NCBI GenBank assembly: GCA_013399305.1
Contig: VXAI01000015.1
Coordinates: 3,199,329 to 3,263,328, forward strand
DNA: 64,000 nucleotides
Origin: Rostratula benghalensis
Lineage: Eukaryota > Chordata > Aves > Charadriiformes > Rostratulidae
Reading direction: 5' to 3'
The translations under genes and the position numbers were made by a program. The notes under the pieces were generated by a model. That model had not been told where the DNA came from, ran no database searches, and saw only the letters and a program-made list of their open reading frames with translations. Positions 26,001-41,000 of the stretch are shown here, one piece after another (the stretch's first letter is position 1; each line of letters opens with the position of its first letter).

Positions 26001-29000
26001 AAAAAAATTCCGATGCCAGTTCTCTGAAGAGCCCAGAGGGCAGATTATCCACAGCAATTAGCCATAATTTGGCATTTTAACATCCACATATGGCATACAA
26101 GTCCAAGTTCAGACCCAACCCTTATGCATCAACACCTACTAGACCAAACCATCACCAGACTATGGTTGGGGTGAACCATAGCCCAGTACCTAACAATATA
26201 CCCCTACCAGCTGGCTACCGCAAAACGCCATCTGACATCCTCCATCATCTCTCCGTAGGTAGGAAAGAGCAGCAAGACCATCTCAGAATGCTTTTATAGG
26301 CAGGTTTTTTTCCCCCCCTGAAAATTATTAGTAATGAAAATCCACTAATATGGAAGCTCTGAACTGCACTCTCCTGAGATACAGGCTTCCCAAGAACAGT
26401 GGTGTGAAAATAAACACTGAAAGGATTAAAATAACGTTCAACTGGCTCTTCTAATCTAAGCGACATGACATTCGCTCTCATTATTTTAAGAGCTATATGA
26501 ATGAACCTCCTGCCAAAGCTGGGAGCAGCCCCCTCACCAAACCCCAGGACCAACAGCACTAGTTGGCCTGAGCAAGTCTGACTTAAAGCAAGCACCATTC
26601 CACTGGAATAAAGGAATGTCTTTTGTAAAAGGTCCCTGTAAATTACTTGGGAATTCATTAGTGTTTTTCCAGCTGTTCTCAAGCAAGACATTAAAACAAG
26701 TTGGCAGGAACTTCAAAATGCTACTCTACCTAGTCAGCTAGAAGGGAGGAATCCTTATGAAAACACAGATGAGGTTGCATTCAGCTTTAACACAACACAG
26801 GAAATTAAAATCTAACTTTTAAAATACGTGCATGGGAAACAGCAAGGGACACAGATAAGTTAAACAGCACTTAGAATAGAAAACAAACTCCCACCACTCC
26901 CAAACCTCACTGTTCTAGAAGGCAACACAAGCAGAGCTAAAATGTCACCAGGGCTATCAGGTGGTCCTGGACTCATACACGTGAGACCAGTGCACATGTA
27001 TATAGAGTTTCTCACTGGGCCTTTTTACTCATGAACTGGCACTCAGTTGGAATTTGAGGGACTCCTCTGCAAGGGGAGATTCTGTGAAGGGATTTTAAGG
27101 CTATTAAGAGGCAGCTCAGACACAAGTCTTCCAAACCCACTTGCATCTTCAGAAAAAAACACTGCCTCCTCTTTAACAAGGCCTTCCCCAAACTCCTGCT
27201 GAAATGCATCAGTGTACTCAGTCCTGTACTTTTTTTCTATTAAAGGTCAAGCATTTTAGCTGTGCTCAATCTTCTCTCCAACAGAAGTTCTTGGCAATAT
27301 TTTTGCAATTCATATTCAAGGAAATCTATTCAGAAATGGTTAAAATTATCTGTAAACAAAACAGCAAGAATTCCGAAGTTTTTTTTTCCCCCCAAGTGAA
27401 CTCAGGCTCAGGAAAGGACAAGCTGTCTTATCTTCCCCCAAACACGAAGCAAGACCTGAAACTTGACAGTTGTTACCGTTATTAAGCTAGCAGGCAATTA
27501 CAAACTCCTGGCTAAACACACTCTGCCTCTAACAGAGAAGCTGTGCTGTTGAGAGCCCTGTTCTGACCTGCAGTCCCAAGAGCGTGCCACATCTTTAAGG
27601 TGTTACCCTCTCCTTTATATAATTGGGTGGCTACAAGGCTAACACAGCACTGGCCACCATCCCTCAGCAAACCAGCTGAGCCTCCCTAGTGTGGGCTCCA
27701 ACTCTTCAGGCTGAAAACAACAACATTGGGTGAATGGATTTTTTGTGATCTTAGCAGCAAAGAAAGTAGGACTTCTAAGCTACTAATTTCTGCAGAATTT
27801 AAGCTTTGCCACTTCACAGAAGTCTGTGCAAAGCTTTCAGCCCTGCAAAGGTACTGTGTTCCTGACACACAGAATCTAAGCTGGTGTCCTGAGCCTGCAG
27901 ACAGATTCCCCCAGTGCAACTGCTATGGCACAGTGGAGCTGCTGTTGCAACACAGCAAAATCAGATGGAGTTCTGCTGGGTCCTCTGCAGCATTAAATCT
28001 CTCAAATCCAGGTACTGCAGCAAGGCAGGACTGTGAAATCGCAATGCCCTCAGTAACAGAGAATGGACAGTCAGCTGCTTGGGGAGTATAGGGGCATACC
28101 CTTTTACTTCCCTCCAATAATAAACAGGCTGTAACACAGAAAAATGAGAAGTCTTTATCTCTCATATTCAGCCCATCAGTCTACTGTGTGACAGCAGCAA
28201 TCTCCAACTGAAGGACAGAGACATAAATACAAATGACACTCTCAGCAACTTCAGGATAATGGTCTGCAAGAGATTTTCTAAAGCTCCCATTGGCAGAGGG
28301 AGGGAGAAGTACAGAAGACTCATTCAGTTTATGTTCCATCAAGTAAATAAAGTGTGGAGAACGAAACTACTCGCTTTCCCTGCTACATCAACAGGGAACT
28401 TAACTTGTACTTCTGTCCTTATAGAAAGGGAACATCTCTCATCTTCACCAGAAAACTGCTGGCAAATCACTAAGTCCACACTGGTCTGGGCATCCCCATG
28501 GAGGTCTGTGGTCAGCAACACGTTCTTGCAGAGAACGCTGTTTCACAAGCCTTACTTTGCCATTACTGAGAAGTAATAATATCCTTGTGTTTATTTTCCT
28601 GGGCTCCAGCTTCAGTGACGAGGCACTCAGCCTACTGCCTTGGGAACAGCAGCCACACAGGTCAGTAGATCAGAGCAAATATTTCCTGCGGGTCACTGCG
28701 GGGCCTCTCTGCCTTGAAGCTCGCAAGGCGTAGGAAAAGGATGAAACCACCTGAAAAGTGGCCTGGTTACCCTGTGCTGTTTAACTTGTCAGGTAAATTG
28801 TAGTAAACAGCCCTTGTCATCTGATCCAAGGGTAGATGCGCTGGAGTCCACCCACAGATATTGCATGACAACACCATTTTGGAAAAGATATTTAAGAAAA
28901 AGAACTCCTCTTACCCACAGGTGCCACAAGCTTCTCTAACATGTGCCCAATCCAAACCCAAGCTGATTTATTTGGGGCCCATCTTGTAACTCCCCCAGCT

Positions 29001-32000
29001 CCACCTATGAAGTGAGACTCCCCTGAAATCTGTACAAGTCAGAAGATTTATTCTGGACAGGTCTAGTCTTATCATAGATATTCTTTATTACCTAGCTGTA
29101 GAGGGTAAAGAGTTACACAGCAGTGCCCCACACCTCTTCTTTGCAAAGAGATCTCCACACCCTTTGGGAAGATTTAGAAGATCACAGCTTCTTGCACGTG
29201 TCATGGTCAAACCAAGAAACACCCTACTCTGACATAAAATGCTTTCCAAAAGGCAGCTTTAAGTAAGGTCATGAATGTGCACTTCTGAACTGTCTGAACA
29301 GCTCATGTCAATACCAATTCACAGAATTTAAGGAGAAATTTTAGATCAATCTGCTCTGACCTCCTGACTACCCAAGGTCACAGCATTCCAATTACTCCTG
29401 TAAGAGAGGACAGTCACTTCTATAAGACTTCCCACAGGTCTACCACCCACAGCAGCAGTCTGCCACTCTCAGCTCAAAACACACCCTCTGATGGGCTTTA
29501 AATGAAAGCAACATCCACAGAGGATCTATCTGAAGGAAAATCACAATGTACCACTAAAGAACACCACCACGGAAGTTACACCCAGCACAACACACACAAC
29601 CTTGGGTTGTATCAGAGATGAGCTGACAGTGTAACCCAGCCAACTCATATTGCAATGAAACGTGCACATATGCACATCTTCCAGTTATGAAGACAAGGAG
29701 AATTAGAGCACCTTCAGATCCAACACAGAATTACCATATTGCCTAATGCTTGTAATTAGAGGGCAGAATGGATTGGGAAGCTTACGAGCATCTTGTTCAA
29801 TGAGAAACAGGGGATTTGCATGTGCAGCTTGCATAAGTGTTACAGGAACTACCAGCAAAAACGTCTGCGGAGTCAGTGGGAAAGTAGATGCTGCAATTAA
29901 ATACCATCAGACAATTATTAAAGTAACTGAAGCATCACAAAAACTGCTCAATAGAGATGAGACTCTGACATACCAGTGAAATACCCTGGAAGAAACCTGA
30001 ACTTTCCAGGATGCGCTCTCAGGAAAGAAATAAAAAAAAAATAAAAATTCAATCATTACTGTCACAAGCACCCCAAGCACCTGCAGAAGCCAGGAGAGGA
30101 GATACCCCAAAGGTGCATGTGGTGGAAAGGGAAAAAGCCACGGGATGCAAAAACAGACACTTGTATCTAGGCTCTGGAATACCCAGATCTCTGCTGCAGC
30201 AATGGGAGTACCTCACTTTCTTGCTGCAGTCCCTTACTGACTGCTCCCTCCGGAAATCTGTGCCTGCTGGCTTTTCTTTCCTGGCAACAGGCACACAGAT
30301 GGTAAGAATTAAAATAAAAGCAAGTACCAATTTCCCAGTCACAACAGCTGCTCTTTACAGATGTCAGGGTAAAATATTTTATTGGCAAAAACAGAGCTAA
30401 AGGTAATATTTTCAAGTTAACTCAGGCAAAGAAGGATCAAACCTTACCCCAGGTAGCACTGAAACAAAACAAACTGGTGTACAACTGAATTCTTGGAAAA
30501 ATACTATTTATTGCCCCTTTCTCAAACTAGCAGCCAATTTCCTGAGTAGGTTCATTTGATAAAGGAGGAAGTGAGCTGCATTAATGGCCTAGCTAATTGC
30601 ACAGTAAGCTTCACCTTTTTTTGGTGGGGTGGTGGAAGGGAGAAGATGACAATGTACACATAGAAGCAGTATATAAGCAGGAAGATTTTCTATAATCCCA
30701 CGTTTCTATAAATCATTTGGCCAGATGCTGTGATCTTGTTTACATGCACAGCTTTGTCAACAGTGCATAGCCAGTGATTTAATGTGAAGGTTCATTTCAT
30801 GTGCATTAAAACTAAAAACTTCACCTTTCAAAGCCTATACATTGGTAAAGAGTCAAGTTTGACTTTTTTTTAAAAGCATTTCATTATTAAAATTTGCACT
30901 TGTATTGAAGGAGAAAAAGAAGGTATCAAATATAAAACAATTTTTACTTCATATTCATAACAGCATTTCACCACCCCCAAAGATGCTCCGTTTAAAGCAC
31001 AGCAATACCAATGGATGCAGAACACCTTCACTTATCTAAGACAAAGCATGCTAAACCTGGGCTTCATAAAACAAATGCCTGTCACTTGTACCTCATTCAC
31101 ATTTGAAACAAATAAAACACATGAAAGGCAGAATATACCTTCATTTTCCTTCAAGTACTAAAACCCTTCTGAAAATTCAAGTCCACCAACATAATTCATT
31201 AGGCTGTATGAATAGAGTGCAACTTACTAACATCAAGCCCCAAATAATCATTCTAGGGATACCAACACCAGCTGTAGGGCAAATGCAAATTTAGCTTTTA
31301 ATCCTTCATTTTTTGCCATTTCCAGGCATCACGTACCTCAAATACAGAGCCTGAAGTATTATCCAGCTGACTAGCTTTTCATTTGAACAATGTGAACAAA
31401 ATTTAGCTATTACCCAGAGCCACACAAGAAATGAGATTAAAGTTGTCTCTTCACATTTAGTAATCTTATAGTTAATGTGCAAAACAAGAAGAAAGCTACT
31501 TTAAAGGAAAAAATAAAATATAGTCAGGCCAACAGAAAATAAGGGTTATGTCTGACTGCAGCTAAGCAACTTGTTAAACTTGTTATTCCCCTACTGTTTA
31601 GGTAGTCAGGTAAAATGGGATTTTCACATGCACCAAGATCCTGTACCCATGCAGGGGGCTGCACAAAAAATAGCTTTGGAGATTGAAGCCTGAATCCCAC
31701 TAACACCACTGGATAACATGCAAAGCATGTCTCATTCAGTCTGATGGCAAAGACACACTTCAGTCTCACCAAAAAGTTCTTCAGGGCATCAGAGTCACAG
31801 ATACCTGACCAATATTCTCCAAAAGACGCTGAAGTTAGTCATTTTCATCACCCTCACAACACTACTGGCTACACCAGTCACCCTCAAAACACTGAAGAAA
31901 GAAATGTGTTCTGTCCTAGATGTGGGGACAGTCTTGGAGGAAAACTTGAAGCAAGATACACTGTTGGAATCTTATTTTGATCCAGCCCTACAGAACTGCA

Positions 32001-35000
32001 AGACTTCTGTATATTCACTTTTTCCAGTGACCAAGAAAAAGACAAACCACATGCCTAGCAGCATTAAAGTGTTTGATCTATAACACCAGTGTAACTAAAA
32101 CACGTATCTACTGACAACAGTCACCACTGACCTATATAGGAAAGACTAGACTACAAGACTAGCTTTTATTGTCATAGACCTTCATAGATTTTCAAATTAT
32201 TATCAAGGTTGAGCCTCTTAAAAGAGGAGCAGAGATACTCTGTTTATTTTGCAGGATTTTTAAAAAAAAAGATGCACCATCTGCTTACTTAGACCTTCCA
32301 CAAATGCCAGTAAATGTAATGAGCTAAAACAGTGTTTTCTTCTGCATACAGAGAATATTCTCCATATTGTTCTACTTACTGTGAAGATAGTCTGCCAGGT
32401 CACCACCGTTACAATACTGCAAAGAGAACAGAAAGGTCAGTAAATGCAAGGGAAATGAAAAATTAAAAAGAAAAAAAAAACAGTAAACTTCACGAGGATG
32501 GCAGGCTTATCATCGTGTTTAAATATCAACAGCCACACGTGTCAAAATTCGCATTCAGAAGTTGGCGGGGAACCCCCATTCCAGTATATCCCTGTTCTGT
32601 CCCATTTCCCCTACACATTGTGTTGCCTTGTGATACACCAGCATTAATTACCCCTGGTGTGTGTGCACATCCCTGTACATGTACATCAGAAAGATAAACC
32701 CAGAACAAAGCAGAAGGGTCACTGCTGGAGATACCACCAGAAAACTGGTTAAGGAAAGGCTGGGAGCAGCCACAGCTGAAAACTGAAATTCCCCACATCA
32801 TGTTCCATTTCACATCAGGGAAAGTCAGCAAGACCTGAGAGCAAGGACTGCAGAGAAAATAAAACTTCTGAAAGCCTTGCAGCCAAGCTGTGTGGAGAAG
32901 ATTTACTTTCCATGTATCTTTGAAGCAGATACTACCCAGTAACACCCATTTGACCCTTGAGGTAAGGCATCTGACTGATTAAACCTGTGCCAGCACAACC
33001 TTCTGACAGCAGCAATATGAAAAAATCCCCCTAGCTGCTGTCTTCACCCCCACTGCTCCAGTCCTCAAAGGCTCACAGCTGCAGATTGGATTGGTAAAAG
33101 CATCACAGGTGAGACAGCCTGCGAGCAGAAAACACTACTTGTGTAACAAGCTGGTCTGCTTAAACCAAGTAAAAAAAAAAAAAAAAAAGAAGAAAAAAGA
33201 CACATACTCACCTCCATAACCAAGTACACGGAGTTTGCCAGTTCCTGAGGAAAGAGAAAATGGAAAAACAGACCATTTATGCATTGAAATACTTCACATG
33301 CTTTACAATGGATGCATTTGCTTTTAAACAGGTAAACTGTGCTAGGCTTTAAACAGGTAAACAATTGTGACTGAAGAGAGGGTAAAAACTTCATTACAGG
33401 TTAATTCCTAGAAGATTGCTTGCTTTGAAAGTGTCAGGTATTTAACCACATTGTTCTTTTCTGAGTGCACATCTGTTCAGCCAAGCAGATCTCCTGTACT
33501 GTGGCCTGAGTCTTCATGTGCCTTCTGGGCTCTTTGGATTAACAGCAGCATGCAACACAGATGCTGGTACACTACTATCTTAGAGCCTTAATAATTTCTA
33601 CATTTAACGTAGCCCTATATAGCAGCCATGCCCACACAAGCAGCACTAGGCTGAACAGAGTGATAAGAATCACACAACTTTGGGACCTGCCATTCAATCC
33701 CAGAGCTGAAAGGTACCCAAGTTCCACCTATGAGTTAAAGGCAAGGAGAGATCTTGGGTCAAAAATTGTATCATTGGCCAATGAATTTCTACACCTGCTT
33801 GAACAGAGTGATATTGTCAGGTGGCTAAAACTTTCTGGATTATCGTGGGGATAAACACCATCAAGCTCCAGGCCAAATGCTCATCTTCCTACATTTGCTA
33901 CCAGGTGCTACACCATGATGCTTCTTCCAGTCTGGAAAGTTTATCTCCAGATGTCACTGATCTTCACCAGCTCCCTGGCCTTAGGAAGCATGTACAAGGC
34001 CATATATACACTGTATGAGCATGAGGTACTGCTGAGAAGTGCCCCATCCAGCACCATGGAGCTGCATCGGGAACTTTGGTGTCTGTGCACCAGCAACCAC
34101 CAGGCACTTTTTCAGCAGAGCCACCAGCAGAGAACAAGCATGGAAATAGCCAGATCTTTCAACCCTGGGCAGACCCAGAAGTGTGAATGACTCTAAATCC
34201 TCTTGTTGATAGAAGAGTCAGACAGAAACAGACCTGGTACAGAAAAGCCTCTATGCCAGAACTCACTCCTGAGCTCGAGGATGAGTCCTAGACAAGTGCA
34301 GTCAGCAATAGCCTGGGTGAGTGGAGAAGCTCCAAGAGCAGAGCAAGGGGCTTCACTGCATTCCCACAGCTGCTGGGCAGCATGCTTCTGCTTACAGGCT
34401 GTTTAGACATCTACCTACTGATTCCAATTTCAAAAAGCCCCAGCATCCACCCTTCCAGCCTGTTAGCCTCCAAGCAGTCTCCACTGCTCCACAGGACTCT
34501 ACCTCTGGTCAAGCCCCTACCAAATTGACTGCCTTTGTCAGCGCCTCAAGTCCTCAGCACTTCCCATCATTTCTCTTGCAGTCCTCTTTTAACCTCTCAA
34601 CATGAAGTCTGAGTTTCCAGATGCCTGCTGGAAGACTGATTGAAGGTAGCTGAACTACCTGGGATTTCAGGGACTCAAGCTACAGCTGCATCATCCACCT
34701 TCCCTGGAGGGGCTCAAGGCACTGGGCAGCCCAGCAGCCCTGGCTCACGTGGGTCCCCTGGTCCAAGCATTCCTCAGACCCTGGGGCTGGCCATCCCTGG
34801 CACTTACAGCTCTACACACTGACAAGCCAGGTTAAGCTTTCTGAAGGTCTCCTTGTTTGTCCAAAAAAGCAATTTTCTGTGATACTTCAAGGTGGTGTTT
34901 GTTGAGTTTCCTTGCGTGCTAAGTACTGCTTTAAACAGGCCTTGTTTTCCAATCTCGACATTTAACAGCAGCACAGTAAGTCCTCCACTTCCACACACAC

Positions 35001-38000
35001 CTCGAATAAAGTGGGGAACCAGTCTGTGATTAGAAGCACCAGCACAAGCAGCAAAACCTGGCCATCAATACAAGCTTTGCACCTGACAAAGACCTGGGGA
35101 AAATTTTCCAAAGTGTTCAAAGCCCACTGGCTCCTGCTGTCCTTGGAAGGAAGAGTGGAAGGACAATGTTTGTGAAAGACATCCAGGTCTCTCACTTCTC
35201 TGGGAACTCCAGCCACAGATGTAGCAGAGGATACGAGGCCACCTCAGAAGTTGGGTGCATTTTTGCTCAGGGAATGACTGCAGGCAACTGCTGGGCATGG
35301 GCAAGTGTCTGAAGTGGTTTTTGCAGCCCACACCGAGCTCATCACCGCCACAGCAACATTCTTCAGAGACACTTCTTGTCTAAACATGCTGTGATCACTG
35401 CAGCTTAGAACCTCTACGCTTTACTATGTATAGTGCCAGCAGGGTTTGGGGAAGCTGAATATATTATCATGTATACAGAAAACGAACAGGAAGTTTAGCT
35501 TACACAAACTAAGTCCAAAAAGTATTTCTAACAAGTTATTGGCCAATAGCTAATGTACACTGTACAGTTTGGTTCTTTTTCCACTGTAGGTTATTTAAAG
35601 ACTCCGCAAACAAACATCATCGAGCAAGTCATTGATTTTTGGCAGGCAGTGTGTACAGTGAGTAGGGTTAAATAAGGACCCACAAAGGCAAGGGAGATGC
35701 TCTGCTCCACAAAGTGACCTTGGTGGTTGGTGGTTTTATCCCACTAACACAGGGTGACAAGATAAGAAGAGGGCAATGCCTGAAAGGCTTCTAGGAGAGA
35801 AGCAGGTTGCTCCCCCAATCCTTCCCTGGCCACAGCACCCTCTGAACATGCATCCATCCCAGCCTCACTAGGATGCACTCCCCAGCCTGCTGCATGCACC
35901 CCACCGCAGCAGAGGACATTGAACAAGCCTGCTTCCAGATGGCAGACGCCTGTAGCGGGGATGACAACTTCCACATTTGCAACTTCAGCATTTTAAGACC
36001 AAATTATGAGATAGAGATCTGTAGGAATTTTGCCAACAAAACTAAGCATTTATCTCAGGAAGAGCCCTGGAAACAAGCTCTTCTTTGGAAAAAGCTTTCA
36101 GCAAGTAGCGTACTGTGGATATAACAGACACAACTATCTAAGGAGACTTCTGGTTTCCCAAAAGGGCTGATGGACTTCTCTCAAGATGATTTAACAGCAG
36201 AAACTATTTCTTCTCCACTTTTATCCTTCCACAGTATTTATGTTTTGTTCATTAACAAAACGAGGAAAAAAATACTGCAAGCCAAGTTTTTACAGGCTAC
36301 CAGTCTCTCTAAAAAGAAATAAAATGCCCAACCCACTCATTTCCACATCAATAACAAGAATATTACAGTTTGTCATATTTCTGCAGAGGCTGATGTCCAA
36401 GAAGCACTACAGATAATTTACTCTGGACCTCTTACTTACGTGTGCCAGCCTGTGCAGCCAAGGCTAATCCTGTCATTAAGCAAGGCCAACAAAGGGAACA
36501 GCAGAGATGCAACCCCCTAACTTTTCCTCTCATCCCAAAGTGCAGTAGTACCCTGACCACTCTCCACAACAGCGCCAAACAGCCTCTGCCAAAGACATTA
36601 AGCTGATAATTAATCAGTCTGGATCATTGCCTGACTTGTAGTTCTTGCAGCAGAGGCCCCAGCGATGAAGTTACAATTTAATTGAGTGTAAAAATAGGCA
36701 ACAGCCTCTACTGTCTACAAATAACACACATCTGATGGAGGACAAAGAAAAGAAACTTATTTTAGCAGTACAGCATAAATCTCCCCAGCACAGTGTGGTG
36801 TTAAAATTCCTTATTGGGACACTGGGAGGGATGGCATTACAGACAATTAGATCCAGCAGTCCTGTCTCCCTTAAAATTTTGTCTCCACCCATACTGGAAG
36901 GTGGCATGATCCTCTTCTTGGAAAGTGTGCGTTTAAGGTGTGTCCAAAGGGAAATGTCTGGGTGTACCCACAGTTAGTCATCCTCCCACCACAGCTTAAA
37001 AAGTCTGCAAGAGGAAACTTCCACAGAGAAGTCCTCCTCTGCACTCTACCCCAGCATCCAGCCTGCCACCAAGTTTAGAAAGGCATTTAGGAAGGGAAAC
37101 AAGTTGAAGTTTAATTACACAACACTCCAAAATTCTCTAACCAGTACAGTGTTCTCACCAACTTGTGCACGACCAGTGTTACAAAAGACACTGGGGTAAA
37201 ACCAGCAAAGAATGGCTTCCACCTCACACAAATTCTCTTTTCTAGGAGAACTGGAGGATGCAGGAGGAACACTTGGAAGATGAATGTAGCTCCACTGTTA
37301 GCCCACAGGCTGAGTACCATGTGGCTGACAGGAGTCCTACTGCCTATGGGAGATGAGCCCTATGGACTTCAAGGTTTCAAAACTGGTTTTGTTACTCCTC
37401 TGTAGAGGAGCACACCACTGCCTGTTTGCTGGCCTCCCTCTGATGGCAAAAGTCCCGGGTTTGTACCTCTCAGAGGGTATCTCCTATGTTCTGCTCAACG
37501 CTGCCTCTCACACAGCACCCGGAGCAGCAGCCAAGCAGAGATAATGGTTGCACACAGATCCCTGTACATGGGGCTAGAACTCATCAGTTGTACCAACACA
37601 ACAGCAACAAAGAATAAAGCTGAGGGTCTGACAGTGGAAGATAAACTTGACACCAACTGAAAGCTAAGCCTTTCCACTCTGGGTTGGGTTTTTTTAATGC
37701 TATTTCCTCTACTTGCTGCAACAGAACCACAGCACACTGCATCCTCCTGTTTTGCACCCTTTTGGCCTATGGTCTCCAGCCACAGTTCTTCTGACAGTGG
37801 CACTGGAGTCACAAACACAACCTTGCTTCACAGAAAATAATTCCTAAGCCAACACCACCTGCAAAGCCTCTCGCTAAGACAGAGGCTCCCAAGCCGGCTG
37901 GGCTTGGGAAACAGAACCCACAGTTCTCAAGAGAGGGAAGAAACTTTCCAAACAGTAATAATACCAAGAGATTTTTCACTCTGGCTTGCAGCTTGACTTG

Positions 38001-41000
38001 AGCAGGGTACCCTCTACAGAGGGAAAGGAAAACAGTCACACTATGCAAGGATTATCTCCTGATGCAACTATTTGAACAGAAGATATAAGACAATAGTAAC
38101 ATCAATCTGAATTGGGGGAGCACCTACCAATGCTCACCCTTGGAAAAACAGATCTAAAGCAAGTAAGTAGCTATTAGATATTCACATACCTTTTGGCCTC
38201 ATGCAGAAAGAAAAATGTATCTCAGAACCTATTGTGTTTCTCTGTTCTCTGGCCCTGCTTGCTTTTTTCACTCCTCCTGAACCTTACCAATAAGGACTCA
38301 GAAAAATTTCAAGCAAGTTTCCAATTCAAGAGACAATTAACTCAAAGGAAGAAAATAGGAAAGAAGAGGAAAGTACTCCTTCACTGCAGTATAATCTGCC
38401 TAGACAAGCAATACCACAAAATGTTTCTCAAACCCAGACACAGCTTCACAGCCACAGGAAAGCACATTTCAGGACAGACTTTTGGGATTTAAGTCGTGCA
38501 GACAGCGAGGTCCTGCACTGGGAGAGTTAGCACACGAGTAACCAGCAGCCACTTTCCTCTGACTTATGGGCTACAGTGAAAGTGACAAATCTTGGGCTAT
38601 GGTAGCAGCCACATAGAAGCAGGGACCAGGAGATGATACACAAGCAACAAATACCATCATCCAACAGTCTCCTCAGTATTTCCCCCCCCCCCCCCCATTC
38701 TGCCATATCCAAGTCCAGCAATAAAACCTAGTCCTACTGACTGGAAAGCATCATTACCACAGTCAGCAGATCTTTGACTTCCCCAAAGAACGAGGCCTCA
38801 TTGTGTAGATCTCAGAGAATAAGCATAAGAATCAAGACACCCACAGGTATCTGCAGTGGCTCTTGACTGCATTCTGCTTCCTACAGACCTGTCAGCCCTC
38901 TCCAGGATACAGAACACCAACGAAGGCACATGGCAAGCCAGGGGGAGGGCCTGGTTTATTGTCAGCCTTGCAATGTGCAGATTTCTGTAGGACCGCAAGA
39001 ACAATGATGCCAAGGGCCAATGTTACCCTATTCGAGGCACTACGGTATTCTCTGCTTGTAAAACAGATGAGCTGTTTCAGGACAGGTTGTACTTCAGGGC
39101 AGATGAAAAACAGCAGGAAAGCTGTCCTATGGTTCTACATGGGCTTCAGGAAGGGAGGGAAAGTACTTCCCATCCCCCTGGCAACAGTCCTAAAGGCTGA
39201 CTGCATGACATTAAAACAACAAACAAGTCAACCTCATGTCCATGGAGCTACTTTTGCCAGGCAGCCAATATCACCACAGACAAATGGTAGGACAGCTGGT
39301 AAGACAGCTCAATCTTCAAGTGACCAGAAGAAACTTCACCACCTCCTTCACTAAACACAACCTTGCTGCAGCTTCCTTCAAACCAGCCCCAGCTCTCTTC
39401 TCTCCATCTCCCAGCGGCGGAGGCTGCACTGCCTGTCACAGCCCCCACCAGCTGGGCTCTCTGCTTTTGGCTTCACACAAATTCACTGCAGGCCTTGATC
39501 AAAGCCCTGAGATTCAACACACTTGCTGGGTGGTGGGTGTCTACAGCGCTTAGAGAGCTCGAACAGGAAAATACAACTCTCCTTCGGAGGCAGACTGGGC
39601 CTCTGCAGAGCAACACACTGCAGCCAGTCAAAAGCAGAGAGAGCTGCATCTGAGCCTGACCACAGAAACCAAAGTATAGGATTAATGTCATAATAAGAGC
39701 GTAGAGACAAAGTGGCAGGTTCCACAAGTCATAGAGCTTCAAGGCAAGACCAGAAACATGCAGGAGAGCAAACTGAAGATTCCCACTCCTGGGACACTGA
39801 AAAGCAATCGCTTCTTACAGTGGCTGTGCTTAGCTGGGGTAATGCTGCACCAGTGACACCAGTTTGTGCCCCCAGCTCTCAGGAAGGCATTACTGCCTGA
39901 TGGCACCACCGCTGGTCACATCTGCAGGACAAGAGACTGAAGGAAGAGAGCAGCAGAATCCTGAAAAGTTTGGACTTTTTGACATGGAGCGGAAAGTAGT
40001 AGTTACCCATTTGCCAACAGGCAGAATAAGACCTTTCTTTAAACAAAGGCAATCTCCTTTTTTGCAAATGGCAATGCAATTGTGTTAATGTTATCAAGAA
40101 AGGAAACTTCAGCGTTCTAAAAACAATGATGAAAATACTGAAGATCTGATTTGCTTTTCTATATTTAATCCTCATCTCCTTTCTGTATCAGAGTCATATC
40201 GTAAACTGAACATTTAAGGTTGAATTCCCCATTACCTTAAGCTCAGTCACATGTACTGGACCGAAATCCTTGCATACCATGAAGTTGCACTTCATGAGCC
40301 TGGCCCCAGGAGCAGCGGGGGCAGTGCTGGGGGTCAAGGTGGGCAGTAAGGCCACCTGCAGGAGTAACCGTTTCAATCACTCATTGAGATACATCCACTT
40401 ACTGCAATGTGTGCAAATACAAAGTGACTCAGTCCAGAAGTTTGATTTTTAGAACCAATTTATGTAGTTCTACTGCTAAAGCTGGAAATGGCTTGGTTTC
40501 TCACCAGTATATCCCAAACAGTCTGATACCCTGCAGGAGACTTTTTTTTTTTTAAGCAGCTCTGGAAATTAGAGGCCCAACCCCCATGGGGTTTTCTGTG
40601 GCAGTTTATGACTGAGTGGCCTTTGCAAGTCTTTTTACATCCATTTATTTCATGCTTCCTTCACCAGATTTAAGAAAACACACAGCACAAAGATGTTACA
40701 ACAGAGTTAAAAGAAAACCCATGCCATTTTTTCTTTAAAATAGAAAAGGTCTTCAATTAAGTGAGGAAAAAGTCCAGATACTGGAAGCCAGAGTAACATG
40801 AACTTGAATCTGCAGTATTTAAAAAACAGAGAACTGAGTATGCTTCAACATATTCATATGCTGGCTACAATTGCCAAGTAAACAAACAAACAAACAAACA
40901 AAAAAATCAAACACAAATAAAGAAACCTCTCTCCAGAGAGACAGTAGCCCAGCCACCCTGTTGTGTTCACTTCCCTGCTCAGCACAGGAACCATACAGCC

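Noticed and set aside
38863..39354. 163-codon plus-strand open frame inside intron 3
   Set aside because: No recognisable domain or codon pattern and no splice context; frames of this length are expected by chance in 64 kb.
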